This document shows positions 22,090-35,459 of a stretch of DNA of 64,000 nt, piece after piece. The stretch is taken from NCBI RefSeq assembly GCF_026212465.1, contig NC_080058.1:621501-685500 (forward strand), written 5' to 3'. Below the pieces are notes generated by a model. It did no database searches. It saw only the letters and a list, made by a program, of their open reading frames with translations, and was not told where the DNA came from. This DNA is from Amaranthus tricolor (taxonomy: Eukaryota > Streptophyta > Magnoliopsida > Caryophyllales > Amaranthaceae). Each line of letters starts with the position of its first letter. Position 1 is the first letter of the stretch. A program made the position numbers and the translations under genes.

Positions 22090-25000
22090 TTTTCTCTGTT
22101 TTTTTTACTTGCGCCCAAACACCTTTTTATGCACTATAATGTGTTTATCGGGTTGGTTATATCTAGAATTATACTCAACTAAAAATTATAAAAATTTGAT
22201 ATTATGAAAGTATTCGACGAGACGAAAAATACAAGATCCCATATGATTATGTTTTTTCTCTTATAATAGCCACAATATGCAAAATACTATCGAATGATGA
22301 ATAGTGTAAAAAATAAGTTGAAGTATATGTTTTGTTTTAAGCCCTATAGAATACATTTTGGTAACATTTATGAATTACTGTAAGTGTTAATGTTGAGGAA
22401 GGTATAATCATCATGTTTTGTCTTATACTTTAAATTATCATTGTCATTTCCACAGTTTAATACTAAAAATCAAATAGATTACGGTGAATTTCACGTTAAT
22501 AGCATTGCTGCCTATAACATACTAACATGTTTCATAGAATAAAGACAACAAAACTCTATTTTTAAAAAATTACCACGGCTGTATATTGCATAAAAATAAT
22601 AAAATTTAAGACCATATAAATTGTGACAATATTATAAAAAAATTTTAATGTATGGATGGAGATGTGAATTGGTGTATATAAGAGCCATTCATGCCAACAA
22701 AACGAGGCATGCCTCTATGACATACAATGAGCAACTTTTGTTTGTCAGTTCATTTTGGTTGTTTATCAAATTCAGTCAATTATTTAGATATGCTAAATAT
22801 AATTGGACATACAAATGGATAACTAGTTAACAACTCTGGAATTGATATCCGTATCAGCTTTTTATTTTTTTATTATATCGTCACCATTTTTAAATAGACT
22901 AATTAATCGACAACTTTGCCATTTAATTTCTGTACAAATTGTAAAATACTTGTTGTTTGATGGCATTCTAAAATGTGGTAAGAAGTATCCAGCCCCATAT
23001 GTCCAATTGTCTAGGAGCAGACCAAAAATTAAAGACAATAAAGTTTTAGGCCTTCTTAATATTACATTTTATAAAATTTTAAGGCTTAAAACAGATAATT
23101 ATACTGAATCAAAAGTATACTACCATTATCCCAATGAGTTTTCCTACAAAATATACACTATTCTTTTAGCCTTTTTACTCATTTTTTTATTTTTATTTTA
23201 TTTGTGCTTTGAGTATTTTTTTTTGGCAAATAAAGATTAATTTACTGATTAAACCATTATTACTAATTTTATTGTTATTGGAGTATATTACAAAATTCAA
23301 GTCATATGTGACTGGCTACCATTCAACAAAAACAAAATACTCTATATAATTATTAGTCCCTCCAATTCACTATTAATGTCCTATTTGCTTTTTAAACACT
23401 ATTCATCTTTTACTTTTAATTTGTATTTTATTATTAAACTATAAGTTAAAACATAGTCATGTGGGATCTTATTTGATTCGTCTCAATGTAAGGATTATTT
23501 ATATCAACTTTTCATACTTTTTAATTATGCATAATTAGAGATATTAAGGATCAAATAAATGAATTGGATAAAGTGTATAAAGTAAATGGGACATTAAAAT
23601 TTTAGTATTTAGTACTTCTTGTCTTGATGTCTGATGTTGATGGATTGGACAAAATCCAGCTACGAAGGAAGAGAGGTCCACATAGTACTTCGTTGTATGG
23701 TGTACAATGTACATGCTATTTTTACAAAATTATTTGTCATAAGACTTCCTTTTATTCGGCCTAAATGTCCCATTTGACTTTTTATATTTGTTGAGGTAAT
23801 ATTTTAATCTTTAATATCTTAAATTATTCCTAATTAAAAATTATAAAAAGTTGATATTAATAATTCTTGTATTGAGACAAATCAAACAAGATCCTACATA
23901 ACTATGTTTTAATTTATAGATTAAGAGTAAAATACAAATTAAGAGTGATAAGTGAATAGTGCCAAAAATCAAATGGGACATTTAGGCTGAATAGGGTTAG
24001 TATTATTTTTCTAAGAAAATAATTATATAAACACCTATTTTACTCATATCTTTCCTATTTTACATTCATCTTTTTAAATATTATAATTTTTTTTAACATA
24101 AAAATATTAATTTCTTATATACTCTATTATGCAAATCATTTGACGATAACAAAGGCACATGAAGGGAACATTATGCATGTACAACCTCAAACATGAAAAG
24201 TGGACATAATAATGGAAATTAAAAGATTGGTAGATTGCTTCTACTCGACAAAATTAATTTAGCTTTCAAATTCTTATGTAAAAGTTTGTAAAAAGTTAAC
24301 TAGCTTTATTGGCTTTTAGATTGTAGTGAATAGTACATTTGTACTTTTTTATTGCCTAAGGTCCAAAATTCAAAAATGATTTTGGCATCTTTCAAATTGA
24401 TTTTGACATTTATTAAAATTAATTAGTGGTGCCAAAAATATTAAATAATGCATCTAGATCCAACTCCAAACTAATAAGGAGCATATAATATTAAGCACGT
24501 GTAGAGCACGAGCTTCATCTTGAAAACTTTTTTTAGTCAATTTTTTTGTAAATTGCTTACAAGACAAATTTATTGTTTTATAGTTTTGAAGTTATTTCTT
24601 TCCTTTTGTGATAATAGTGAGGAAATGAGAGAAAACAAATATAGACTAAAATAATTTAATAATTAAAAATAGTGATGAGACAAATTTAACCTATTAAATC
24701 AAAATAGAATATGAAGTAATAGTGTATTATTAATGTTCTCTATTTGATTTTAATTTTTTCCTTAAACTATTTATTTATCATAATTTCTAACAAGTATCTA
24801 GGACACACCAAATGAGACCTTTTTGTTACTAAATATAAACTATTTAAGTTGAAAGTCGAGTTCGTTCAAATAGAGAGCTAATAATACTTTGCAGGTAAGG
24901 TCTTGTATTTAATTTCACCTCGTTCTTCCCTCTTTCAGCCTACCTTGTAATAAAAAATTATTTATGTCAAAAATAACCTTATATTCTGTTGAACTAGGTG

Positions 25001-25640
25001 TATAAAGTTTGCTAAAAACTTATACTTCTATCTCATGAACTTATTTTATTTTTTCCCCCAAACACAAGAACCTCAATTATATCATCTTTCATCCAAATCA
25101 TATTTTTTCCCCCAAATCCAAAGATGGTAGAGTTAGGGTTTATATTTTGGGGAAAAGGTTGAAACTAATAACATTTGAAATGGTGAGTCGCATAAATAGG
25201 CGTACAACAGCCTTAAAGCTTCGAAATTAATATATGCTAACGTTTTATGTGCAAAAAAGTCACAGTGGAACAATTTGGTAAACCTCAGAATTATCGCATG
25301 AATTTTTTAAAAGTTTTGGTTATCACGTGGAAAATCCAAAATCCCAGAATTACTACATAAAATTTTCCTAAAATTAATTTTTTTTTTAATATAGATAACA
25401 CAAAATAAATATGACGGAAAAGTAAATTTTAATGTACATCCAAAAATTAATAAATGAATTATCCTCATTATAAACATCAAGTTGAGTGCAATAAATTTGT
25501 TCAACAAATCTCTATGCCCTCGTCACAATCCTCATATTGGAAAATCTATTACAAAATACTTGTTTTTTTTTGACTCTTTTTTTTTATTTATCTTTTTTAC
25601 ATACCTACCCATATCATCTTCAAGTATCAGCAAACTATTG
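22090..25640. other. Intergenic AT-rich region with Stowaway-like MITE remnants
   Basis: No gene is supported. The open frame at 22842-23240 has no recognisable domain. Diverged MITE-like inserts can be made out at 23358-23610 (AGTCCCTCC at one end; TTAATGTCC-type inner arms facing each other) and 23745-23999. A recurrent internal block resembling AAATTATAAAAAGTTGATATTA...CAAACAAGATCC is present near 22170 and 23840. Confidence 0.5.
23745..23999. mobile_element. Stowaway-like MITE
   Basis: Left arm CGGCCTAAATGTCCCATTTGA mirrors the right arm TCAAATGGGACATTTAGGCTG as an inverted repeat of about 20 bp, with weaker matching outward. The length of about 250 bp and the ATGTCCCATTTGAC motif, shared with the mariner-like 5' end at 63064, fit a Tc1/mariner-derived MITE. 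Exact termini and TA duplication are blurred. Confidence 0.7.
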
Positions 25641-26039
25641 GGACAATGCTACAACTAGTCTAAATCTGGGAATAAAAATTAGGAACATTCATCCTACAAA
25701 TCACCATGTCTTTTGATGGTGATTTTCTTTGATCATCTTCCATGGCTAAAATTCTCTCAAATCTCAATTCTTTTTCACTACCCATTACTGGTCTTCATCT
25801 CCTTTTAATCTTTCTCCATTCTCTCTTATAAAATTAAATAAATCCCCCAAATTATTGGAAGAATCAAACCGACATACATCATCTACTCAAATCTATCGTT
25901 CTTACTTCATCTTTCTTAATTTTGCAAAATCACCAATTGGGTTTTTCTCAGAATACAGAAAAGATCAAACCCTTTTCTTCAAATTTAGAAATAAGGGTGA
26001 ATTCTTTTTGAGAATCAGTGGAAAAATCCGTTATAAGAT

Positions 26040-29000
26040 ATGGCTTCTGTGTTGATTTACCATGTCGTGGGTGATTTGACGGTTGCGAAACCTGAATTGG
26101 TGGAGTTTTTAGAAACTGAGACGGTGGAATCTGCGATTAAAGCGATTGGAGAGTCAACTGAGGGAGGAATTCCAGTTTGGAGAAGGAAATCTCAAATGGG
26201 TATGATTGAAAATAGTGAAATGCGGCTACAAAGATTTGTGGGTATTCTTAATCCATTAGATATTGTGGCTTTTTTATCCAAAGATTGGTGCTTGCAAGAT
26301 CAAGAGAAAGCAATGAAAACCCCAGTCTCTGAGGTTATTGTTCCTAATAATTTCCTTCTTAAGGAAGTGGATCCTGCTACAAGGTTAGATTTTTAATTAT
26401 GTTCTATTGTTTTTTATTTGATTTATCATGTTTAGGTATTTTTATTTTGTAGACTTTCCTTTTTTAGATTTATGGGTTGAGATATTGGAAATTGAAATGA
26501 ACAATGAATTCATGGGTCTACTGGTTCACCTTGGCATTGTTGAGACTTTCTTTTTTGATTCAATCATAAGTTTGCCATTTGTGCTAATTGGTATAGTGGT
26601 TTGTTTGGTTGATTATGATTTAATTTTTAGGAATTTTGAGATGTTTTTCTTGAATGGTGTTTAATATGTATTGCATATTTGCATTTGTGTTGTTTGGTAA
26701 AAAGCTAGGGATTCATTTCAGTGCCCCTATCAGTTGAGTAATGTATCTAACTAGGGACCCATTTATTAATGATAAAACAAATCACGTGGCTATATAGGAG
26801 AATATGCTTTATGTGGGCGTAATTAGGATTGAATGTGTTTTTTAGTTGGCAACTGTGTCTATCTTTATTGATCCACAATTTTGGTTTGACATTCTGTTTT
26901 ATATAATGTTGTCTCTATTTAGATCTGAGTTTGGTGATCTCTGTTACTGGTTGGTTTTCTTAAATTGCTAATGTAGTTGGTGTCATTGAAATAGATCAGT
27001 AATTTTTTTTCATATCATGATACCCATGTTGATGATTTAGTACACCAATCTGGCCTTATTGGGGATTTAAGTCTAGACGCGATTGAATCCTTGAAAGACA
27101 AATGATGCCATCAAGTGGCATGATACTTGTATCTTGATTCTCGACCAACAAGATTGTTCAATCGTTTTGCGAATCACAAATTCTTGTATGAGACAGTCTC
27201 ATCGTGAGACATGCCTCATACTTGGGTTAAATAGCCCAATAAAAGAAACTTTTAGCTTATGGGCTTCTTGTTTTGAGGTCGTCTCATTGTGAGACGGTCT
27301 CATACAAGACGGGCTGTTTGCAAATTACTAGTGTTCATTCTATCATTGATCTAGAATTTAAGCTACGATTTGGGTTGAAGGTCTACGATGATTAATTGGG
27401 TAAGATATATGTTTGGCATGAAAAGCTTGGCTGTTTCTTTTTGTTACTTCCTTTATCTCTGTTAAGCAAGAGGTAGTTAAAGGAGCTCTCATCCCAATGT
27501 GAGTGAGTCCCATCTCTCGTTTTTCTAAACATGAATTAAGACCTCTAAAAAGTTTTCACTTTTTTCTTGCGAAATTCGAAGGATGATCAATGAAGAGAAG
27601 TTAGGCCCTCCCTCTTCAGATTTTCAAGCATTAAGCAATAGCATTAAGTTTAAGAGACCTTTTGAGTTTTGACCTATGTTAATTTGACTCTTCATTTTGC
27701 TTCACGTAATTGTGTCTGATCCTTGATGCTCGGACATTGGTATGACACTTAAACACTTCATTTTAGGCGTAAAATTGAACATTTAGACGTATCCGACACT
27801 TGGACACATACCAGTATCCGACATCAGTATCCGAGTTCAAGTAACACAGGTTTTGACCTAAGAAGTGTGATGTTTGGTTGGTCATTTACTTTGTGAGTGT
27901 TCTAAAACAACATTAACTATTGAGTAATTCCTTTTTATTAGTGAATCTGTTAATATTGTAGAGTTGTGGTCTTGAATTGATAATTTTGAGACTTCTGAAG
28001 TTCTGAGTTCTGACCGATCAAAAAGAAAGGCGGATATGAGATTATCTTCTGCATCTTGAATACACTAGAATGAACTTCATCCGTTAACAAACATGTGTAA
28101 CTTTCATATTAATGCTTATGTTTGCTTTCATTGTGTCCTTGAGAGTGAGAACTCTTGAAAAACTTCGTCTAGAAGATGCACTTCTTTTACTCTGCTTGTG
28201 TGTTCCTCTAAAAAAATTTGAAAACAGGAAAGAATTGGATTTGGATTTGGATCTTTGGCTGATAACATATAAAATAATGTAATGATTGGGGAATTCTGGT
28301 GGGTTTTTGTAGTATTTTGTATACGGTGTTTGCCTGTTTGGTAGACAAGGCTACTTATCTTTTCCCTATTACTCTCTTGTCTAGTGTACGTTTCTTAGTG
28401 CAATGGAACCCTTCTGGGTTTGTGATGTCTATGACAATAAATCTATCTTCATTCTAACTATTTTAAAGATTTTAGGTTCTTGAGTTAATTTACTAGAATT
28501 GGGAATGAAAATCAATTTCTCTCGAAATATTTAAAACCAACACAAAGCCATTTAAAAAGTTAGTCTTGTATGGACTTAGTGCACAGTATGGGTTAAAAAG
28601 TGCGGATTAGTGGAGCAGATATCAGTGAAGATTGTAGGTTAGTGAAGAGCCAATTGAGGAGTAGTGCGCAGTAATAATATTGTGCACGAAATCCTTGTTA
28701 GACTTGTACCGTTTTTATTTAGTAATAAAAGAGCTTTGTTATTTGTTTTGACTTTTGTTTACTAACTTTTCCTATGTACACTCTTGTTTGTAAGATTGAT
28801 AGATGCTTTGGAAATGATGAAACAAGGCGTGAAGCGTCTTCTTGTACCAAAGAGCGTGGTTTGGAAAGGTGTGAGCAAGAAGTTCTCAATCCTTTACAAT
28901 GGAAAATGGCTTAGAAACATAGAAACCGGGAACAGCACTAATAGTCTTTCAAATCTCAATCGGCCTTCCTCATCTACCACTATTAGCAAAACAAAGTATT

Positions 29001-29692
29001 GTTGTCTCTCTAGAGAAGATGTTGTCCGTTTTCTCATTGGTTGCCTTGGAGCTCTTGCTCCTATTCCTCTCTCGTCCATCTCCTCGCTTGGAGCCATCAA
29101 CTCTCATTATTCCTCCATTGAAGCCTCCCTCCCTGCCGTTGAAGCCACCAAGAAGCTACCTTATGACCCAAGTGCTGTAGCAGTCGTAGAGCCCACTTCT
29201 GACAATCAACATAAAATCATAGGCGAAATATCCGCTTGCAAGCTATGGAAATGTGATTACTTAGCTGCTGCTTATGCTTTGGCCAATCTTTCCGCCGGAC
29301 AGTTTGTTATGGGGGTGGAAGATAATGTAACTCCAAGGTCGGTTCCTGATATCGGGGCAAATTCAACTTTTAAAGGAGATAATAGTTCAAACAATGGTAG
29401 TGGTGCAGTGAGGCTTAGGAGGTTTAGCAGCAGAAGCATCGGATTCTTCGGAAGTGCTGTTAGCCCTAATTCGGGGCATTCTAGAAGTATGTACCGTGGA
29501 AGAAGCGCTCCTCTGACGTGCCGGAGTACAAGCTCTTTAGCTGCAGTTATGGCTCAGATGCTCTCGCATCGGGCAACCCATGTGTGGGTAACCGAAGGTG
29601 AAGATGATGTTTTAGTCGGCGTTGTCGGGTATGGAGAGATTTTGCATGCTGTGACTAATCGACCAGCTTCATCAACCGTGCCTTCAAATTAG
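26040..29692 (+). CDS. CBSX6: CBS domain-containing protein, CBSX6-like
   Basis: Two exons, 26040-26383 and 28795-29692, separated by a 2.4-kb GT-AG intron that splits an Arg codon (ATR/LIDALEMM). They join to 413 codons, close to the length I recall for Arabidopsis CBSX6. The N-terminus (YHVVGDLTVAKPELVEF, ESTEGGIPVWRRK, RFVGILNPLDIVAFL) is the first CBS unit. KTPVSEVIVPNNFLLKEVDP followed by DALEMMKQGVKRLLVPKSVV is the second. C-terminal CBS-like sequence includes MLSHRATHVWVTE and VGVVGYGEILHAV, after a basic/Ser-rich stretch (RLRRFSSRSIGFFG). CBSX proteins are thought to sense adenosine nucleotides; CBSX6 has no well-established target. No break is visible. An overlapping short open frame at 25855-26055 ends just past the ATG and might be an upstream ORF. 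Confidence 0.93.
27181..27316. mobile_element. Short MITE with GAGACGGTCTCA ends, in CBSX6 intron
   Basis: Starts CTTGTATGAGACAGTCTCA and ends TGAGACGGTCTCATACAAG, a nearly perfect inverted repeat of about 19 bp; length about 136 bp. Relatives lie near 53775-53850 (partial, opposite orientation) and 53985-54030. Confidence 0.8.
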
Positions 29693-30140
29693 TATGTTTT
29701 GGACACTCGTCAGAATCTGCACATTACAAGGTTTTGCTCTGATACTGTCCTACTTAAGTTATCTCCCTGTATATGAACTTATGTTGTATGTGCCTTCAAA
29801 TTGGTTAGAAGTTCGGTAAGGTGTTCAATCATGTCGTTGTTGAGTATGTGCGTTTTTTTTGCCGTTATGCTTGCTGAGGATCGGGTTTTCTATTGTTTAA
29901 GTACATTTATCAAATAAGAGTTATAAAGCTTCTCGTTATTTGTTGAGCGTTAACTCGTAAAACTTGTAAGTCTTGTTTGCATTATCTTGTTCATCCTGAC
30001 GATTGTATTTTCGAGTATGTTGAGCAGTTACTCTATCTTTGATAGCTTGATTTGATTTGTTGAAAATTTCCGAAATTATCAAGACTATAAAAAGGTTGTA
30101 AAATCTATTATCAAGTTTGGCTACATTTTTTGTTAATGCT
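29693..30140. other. CBSX6 3' flank
   Basis: This is the likely 3' UTR and terminator region of the CBSX6 gene, AT-rich with no further coding content, ending at the left arm of the Mutator-like element. Confidence 0.5.
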
Positions 30141-30257
30141 CTATGAAAAATAGAAAATTTGAAATACAAGCTAAAAAAAAAAATAAATTAAATAATTAAG
30201 TTAAGTTTTTAAAAATTTCTAAAAGTAAGCGTGAAAATCTCAAACCTATAATTTGGA

Positions 30258-30375
30258 GCTGTTCGCAGTTACTAACTGCGAACAGCCATAAAAGACAAAA
30301 TAAATGTTCGCAGTTAGTAACTGCGAACATCTATTTTGTCTTTTATGGCTATTCGCAGTTAGTAACTGCGAACAA
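30258..30375. repeat. Left palindrome array of the MULE
   Basis: Three near-copies of a palindrome centred on TTCGCAGTTA(G/C)TAACTGCGAA (30258-30286, 30304-30330, about 30351-30373). They are separated by ATAAAAGACAAAAT and its inverse ATTTTGTCTTTTAT, so the whole array is itself an inverted repeat. The same array is at 36141-36259. Confidence 0.95.
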
Positions 30376-30593
30376 CTAATTAATTTTTTTTTCCTTTATT
30401 TTTGAGTTGTTATTTGTTGTACTTGCACCAGAGACATTAGAATAGGTAATTACGAGTCGATATATGTTTAAGGCGGCATGATTCATCGCCAAAACTCCGA
30501 TCATTCATAAGTAAAAGCTTGGAGGCTATGATAAAGTAATTAAACATATATATACAACAAAACATATACAAATGTTTGAAATATACAACTCAA

Positions 30594-30596
<3 letters not shown>

Positions 30597-30671
<75 letters not shown>

Positions 30672-30832
30672 TATATGTACATATACATATATATATATGT
30701 ACATATACATATATATATATGTATATATACATATATGTATATATACATATATGTATATATATATATATACATATATATACATATATACATATATATACAT
30801 ATATATATATATACATATATACATATATATAC

Positions 30833-30912
<80 letters not shown>
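30597..30912. repeat. Compound (TA)n / TATATACATA / TATATGTATA microsatellite
   Basis: About 315 bp of alternating purine-pyrimidine sequence with regularly spaced TAC and TGT interruptions, inside the MULE just within its left palindrome array. All open frames through it are Tyr/Ile artefacts. Confidence 0.97.
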
Positions 30913-30914
<2 letters not shown>

Positions 30915-30939
30915 GATCCAAATACACAAAAGTTAAACG

Positions 30940-32972
30940 TTAATGCTCACGACCCTCATCTACCCTATCCAACTGAATTGGTCTCCTATGCCTCCTACGA
31001 TAGTAAGAGGCGTTCAGGTGTCGCTCTGGCAGTGGAGGGGACTGGTACTGTGATGGCTGTGATGGCCCAGCCTGTGAGATCCCCGCAACGTCAACGAGGT
31101 ATAAATGATCTATCTCCTCCAAATGGTAGTCATAAGCAGGAGATGAGACGTGCATATGGGCGGTAGTCGGTGAGGACTCTGCAGCAACTTTCGGTATGAA
31201 GTGCTGGAACTGCGAGCCGACGAGCATGTCATGCGCAATCTCCCTCACCGGCTCCTCGTGGCTGTACCGCATCACGTCTGCCGCACCTTGTGCCTGCAAT
31301 TAATATTTAGTTAATGTAACATTATATTATTTAATCGACAACTTAATCATATAAATGCAAATGAAGACTTACAAATTGGGTCATCGTAGGCGTAGCAGGT
31401 GCATAATGTGATGCTGCGAAGATGGCACGTGGTGTCATCCATCAGCGCGTGATGGAGAGGAACCACGGCATGTAGTCTGGTGTAGTAGGTGCGCCATGAA
31501 CATCGATCGATATACCTTGTGCCAGCAGCTCAAGTCTACCATCCCAACGAGTGATGTGACGCCAGTTGATCTCCATCTAGTTTGCCCTAGCTTGGTTTTT
31601 GCGCGAAATTAGGTGAAGCTGGGGTTCAGTGTCACAGGGCGGTGGAATGCCCTGTACCAACCCATATTGGCGCATTATGCGCTCTGGTAGATGTACTTCG
31701 ACAATGTCGAAGCATATGAGTGGCACAGAAGCCCTCCACGCACCTGAATGAATCCCCGAGTGTTCGGGTACAACTGCGTAGGCTTCCGCAGCGTATGGGT
31801 CCCACAAAAACTAAAATACATGTTATGAAAAGGTAAGTGATATGTTTATTAAATTGTACTAATGTTAATGTGTACTGAAATGTTTACCTGGTTGGGTCGT
31901 AGTAGGTCTAACTAATCTCGGTAGAATCCTAGACCGCTGTCAGTGTGCTTGCGCGTCCGGCGTGCAAAATTCCACCTCGAACCGTATGCAACATCTGGTG
32001 GGGGTTGTGGTGGAGGAGCAGTATCACCACGACCAACGGTTCTGTAAGGTTGGCCGATAAGAATATGCTCCCACGCCCACAACTAACAATCGCAAATGTA
32101 ATTAGTATGTAATTCACCAAATGTGGATTAGAATTAAATGTTATTGTTATTACCTGTAATATGACTAGTGGTCTTGCAATCTCCTTGACGTTCTTATGGC
32201 AGCACCACATAGCCTCCTGTACAAGTATTCTAGGGTTGCGGAGCCCCAGCTATACTCGGTGATGCGCTCCCACGGGTCGTCAAGTAAAGTTAAGTATAGG
32301 AGCTGTATTTGGTTGCTTTTTTTATCGGCAAACAAGACAGCTCCTATCAAATACAGGAGGTACGCCTTGGCGTACCTGGAAATGGTGCCTTCATCAGCAC
32401 CTTCGGGGAGATGCGAGAAGGTCTGAACCTACCATGTGCATCGCAAACCGCTCCCCCTGATCACTTCCGGTGGAGGGCGCTCTCCCAATATGCGATGCAC
32501 CATGTCACGCCAGCCTGATAGCTGGCGTCCGCCTGTACACACGGCACGTCCCTTGATGGGAAGCCGCGTTAGTAAGGCAACATCAAGCAATGTGATGGTA
32601 GCCTCACCTAGAGGGAGATGAAATGTATGCGTCTCTTGACGCCATCTCTCAACCAGTGCTGTGATAATGGTACGGTCAACTCTGTCGTATGCGACGAGGT
32701 GAAAGTCGTATAACCTCGTTAGCTCTAAGTATGGGATGATCCTATCATCGATCACCCTTGGAACGGAATCTGGATGCCTGGTGCCCAGCGTTTCCGCATC
32801 AGACACCTATGAATATTGAAATATAAATAAGTTACTTGTATGTTAGGATTAGTAAAATGTAAATCACAACTATCGTATACCTAACCTGGGCATCCCAAAG
32901 AGGAGTACTCCTGTGCTGATGCTGCATGGTCAAGACACTAGGATACAAGGGTCCTGGAGCTGCTGGATCCAT
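30940..32972 (-). pseudogene. Plant mobile domain (PMD) gene, MAIN/MAIL-like, degenerate
   Basis: Start ATG at 32972 (MDPAAPGPLYPSVL). First exon is 32972-32886, second from 32806 with the PMD core (IDDRIIPYLELTRLYDF, ALVERWRQETHTFHLPLGEA, TITLLDVALLTRLPIKG). An in-frame TAG replaces a codon at 32429-32431 after RCTW; the domain then continues (PEGADEGTISRYAKAYLLYL, IGAVLFADKKSNQ, SWGSATLEYLYRRLC). A frameshift near 32190 is needed to reach ARPLVILQ and the next exon (LWAWEHILIGQPYR). Further exons with stops run to about 30940. PMD proteins occur both as host nuclear proteins (MAIN, MAIL1) and within transposons; position inside the TIRs assigns this one to the element. Confidence 0.85.
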
Positions 32973-33113
32973 CTCCTCTACTGCTGTGTTCGCAGTAGCT
33001 TTAATTAACATTACTATTATGTAATAATATAAAATATATATAACATATTATCTTTAGTTGCAGATTATCATTCTAGTATAATATATATAACATATTACCT
33101 TGAGTTACAAGTT

Positions 33114-35459
33114 CTAGTGTTGTGACCTTCGCTCCCACAACGACGAATTAGATCGTTTTGGTCTACCCTCATCCATTTCGTTGGCAATTTTCATAGACTT
33201 AGGCCTCCCTTTACCCCGAATTTGATCGGGATCATGTCTAAGTTCAAAGCCCGTGTATTGTGGCCATGACCTCTTATCGATCATTGGCATGAAGTAATGT
33301 TCGTATGTACTTGCATAACTTTCAGATGTATAGCACGGATCCACCAACCTCTCATATGAAAGGTGTCGTTTGATGCAAACAGTAAATATGTGTGAACAAG
33401 GAAGGTGGTATATCTCAAGTTTGTTACATGTGCACTTCATTTGATTCAAGTCAACATGTTGAATCTTACCCCCCTTGGACGATCCTCTAGTACCCCCCCA
33501 GTCTTAACTTCTAATATACTACTTCTGTAATCAAATGCGATTATATCATGGAAATTTTCCTTCTCAGTATTTCTATTGATAATCCTAGTGGCATGCGCTG
33601 TGTACATGTGTCCTCCAAGTAACCATGCGCTAACACGTTCACGTCTTTGAACAAAGTAGTCGTTTACCCGATAGAATGTGAATTCAACAAGTGTTGTCAA
33701 AGGTAAGAAACATACACCCTTCATCACATAGTTGAAAACTTCAGCTAAGTTCGTGTTAGTAACGACATACCTATGACCTCCATCATGACACAACGACCAC
33801 TTAGACATATCACCCACGTCATCAATCTAGAAAATTGCCTCTCGTTTTGCAGTCGCAATTGCCTTTAAACCGTTCATTACCTTAACTTGTTGTCTTTGTT
33901 CAGCTGTTTTACCAACTTTTTCAACTGAATATTACCTATAGCACGATTGAAGTTGCTAAGCAAATGGCGTAAGCAAAACCTATGATAAGCATTAGGTGGT
34001 TGCCACTCCAGCTCATCTATGGTTGCTGAAATACCAGCGTGTATCAGAAATAACGCATAAACTCATTCTCTGTGTGTCATGCTTACGAATACAAGCCATG
34101 AACCAGGACCATGCACTTATATTCTCCTTCTCTACCAAGGCAAAGGCCAATGGAAAGATTCTCTTATCACCATATTGGGCAATGGCAGTCAATAAGGTAT
34201 GACGATATTTACCATATAAGTGTGTGCCGTCAATGGCGATAAGAGGTTTGCAATAATTGAAACCTTCAATGCAAGGTTTAAAGGCCCAAAAGACACGTTG
34301 GAAGGTCCTAATATTAGGTCTAACATATACACCCGTGTTATTGTCCTCCTTAAAATACCACTCAATTACTAACCTCGGGTTGGAATGTTGTAAAGCTTCT
34401 AAAAAGCGTGGAAGGAGTGAGTAAGAACCTTCCCAGGTCCCGTAAATGGACAACAACGCTTGTTGCTTTGCACACCACGCTTTCTTATAATTTACATCCA
34501 CACCAAAACGATCTTTAACCAGTGTTAATGGATGGGTCTTTAGCAACACAATTTCTAATAACATTGTTAATGACAGAAGATGTCAGGTGAATGTGCCCAG
34601 CCGAAACAGTGTCACTACCCAATACACAAGAACCATGCTTACCATAGGTAACAATACGCCATGAAAACAAATAAGAATCAAATGTAGCCCTAAGTTTCCA
34701 CGAACAACCCCGCTTGCACTTCAAGGTAAGAACAGTTTGGTTCGAGGTGTCCGTTCTATACTCCACATTTCTGTGAATATGATACACTCTGATAGCTTCC
34801 AACAACGATTCTTTGCTATCAAACATCATACCCTTCTCAAACTCTTCTTTTTCGGTGTAAGTGGTATCACAAACCCAAGTCCTTCAGGAGTTGTCCTCCT
34901 CATACTCGTCTAGAGGTGGACATAGGGCATAAGGTGTAGGAGGAATAATTGTAGGAATGTTGCCTAGGGTCATGTCATTTGCTAGCGCATCCTCATCGAC
35001 ATCCACATCGTCCTCAAAAGGATCGTCAATGAGCTCATTACTCTCATTTCCATCATCCCAAGGTCCCATCTCAGTAATTTCTCCTAAGTTAACCATTAAA
35101 TCAATTGGAACTTTATTCGTAGGGGGTTGAGAAAAATTACAAGATGCGGAAGAAACGACGGGATTTACAGTTTCCTGAGTTAATATAGGCATAGGGGTAG
35201 GAGTACGATTAGAAGCAACTACATTCTCTAATGGTACTTCTTCTACGTATAACTCCAAAGAGGGAATTTGGGTGGACTTTGAATGCTCACACATAGCATC
35301 TATAGCCTCATCATCCTCAACAGAAAAGGCAAGCAATTCTCCACTCATGTCATATTTAAAGCTTATATTTACGGTACTTCTAGTAGGGTCCAAACCAATC
35401 TTAGAAGATATAAAACGTTTAAAGTGGTTCAAATCCATGTTCGAATTGCAAGCAAACAA
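33114..35459 (-). pseudogene. MuDR/MULE transposase, broken by stops and frameshifts
   Basis: Domains in order: N-terminal PB1-like region (about 35459-35200, KIGLDPTRSTVNISFKYD), MuDR DNA-binding region (FDSKESLLEAIRVYHIHRN), MULE transposase core (LIAIDGTHLYGKYRHTLLTA, FALVEKENISAWSWFM), and a SWIM zinc finger (CTCNKLEIYHLPCSH). The protein is interrupted by an in-frame TGA at 34884-34886, a frameshift at about 34510-34540, one at about 34020-34040, an in-frame TAG at 33827-33829, and a frameshift at about 33470-33490 in a C-rich run. Each side of every break is recognisable as transposase. It cannot encode an active enzyme. Confidence 0.92.

Noticed and set aside
22842..23240. 132-codon open frame as a membrane protein gene
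   Set aside because: Hydrophobicity follows from AT-rich composition; no family motif, no gene-like context, and a MITE begins nearby.
28894..29100. Minus-strand open frame opposite the CBSX6 exon
   Set aside because: Antisense shadow of a well-supported exon.
30526..31166. Several Tyr/Ile-rich open frames of 85-196 codons on both strands
   Set aside because: They are translations of the TA/TAC/TGT microsatellite; the longest only extends by chance into antisense of the mobile domain gene.
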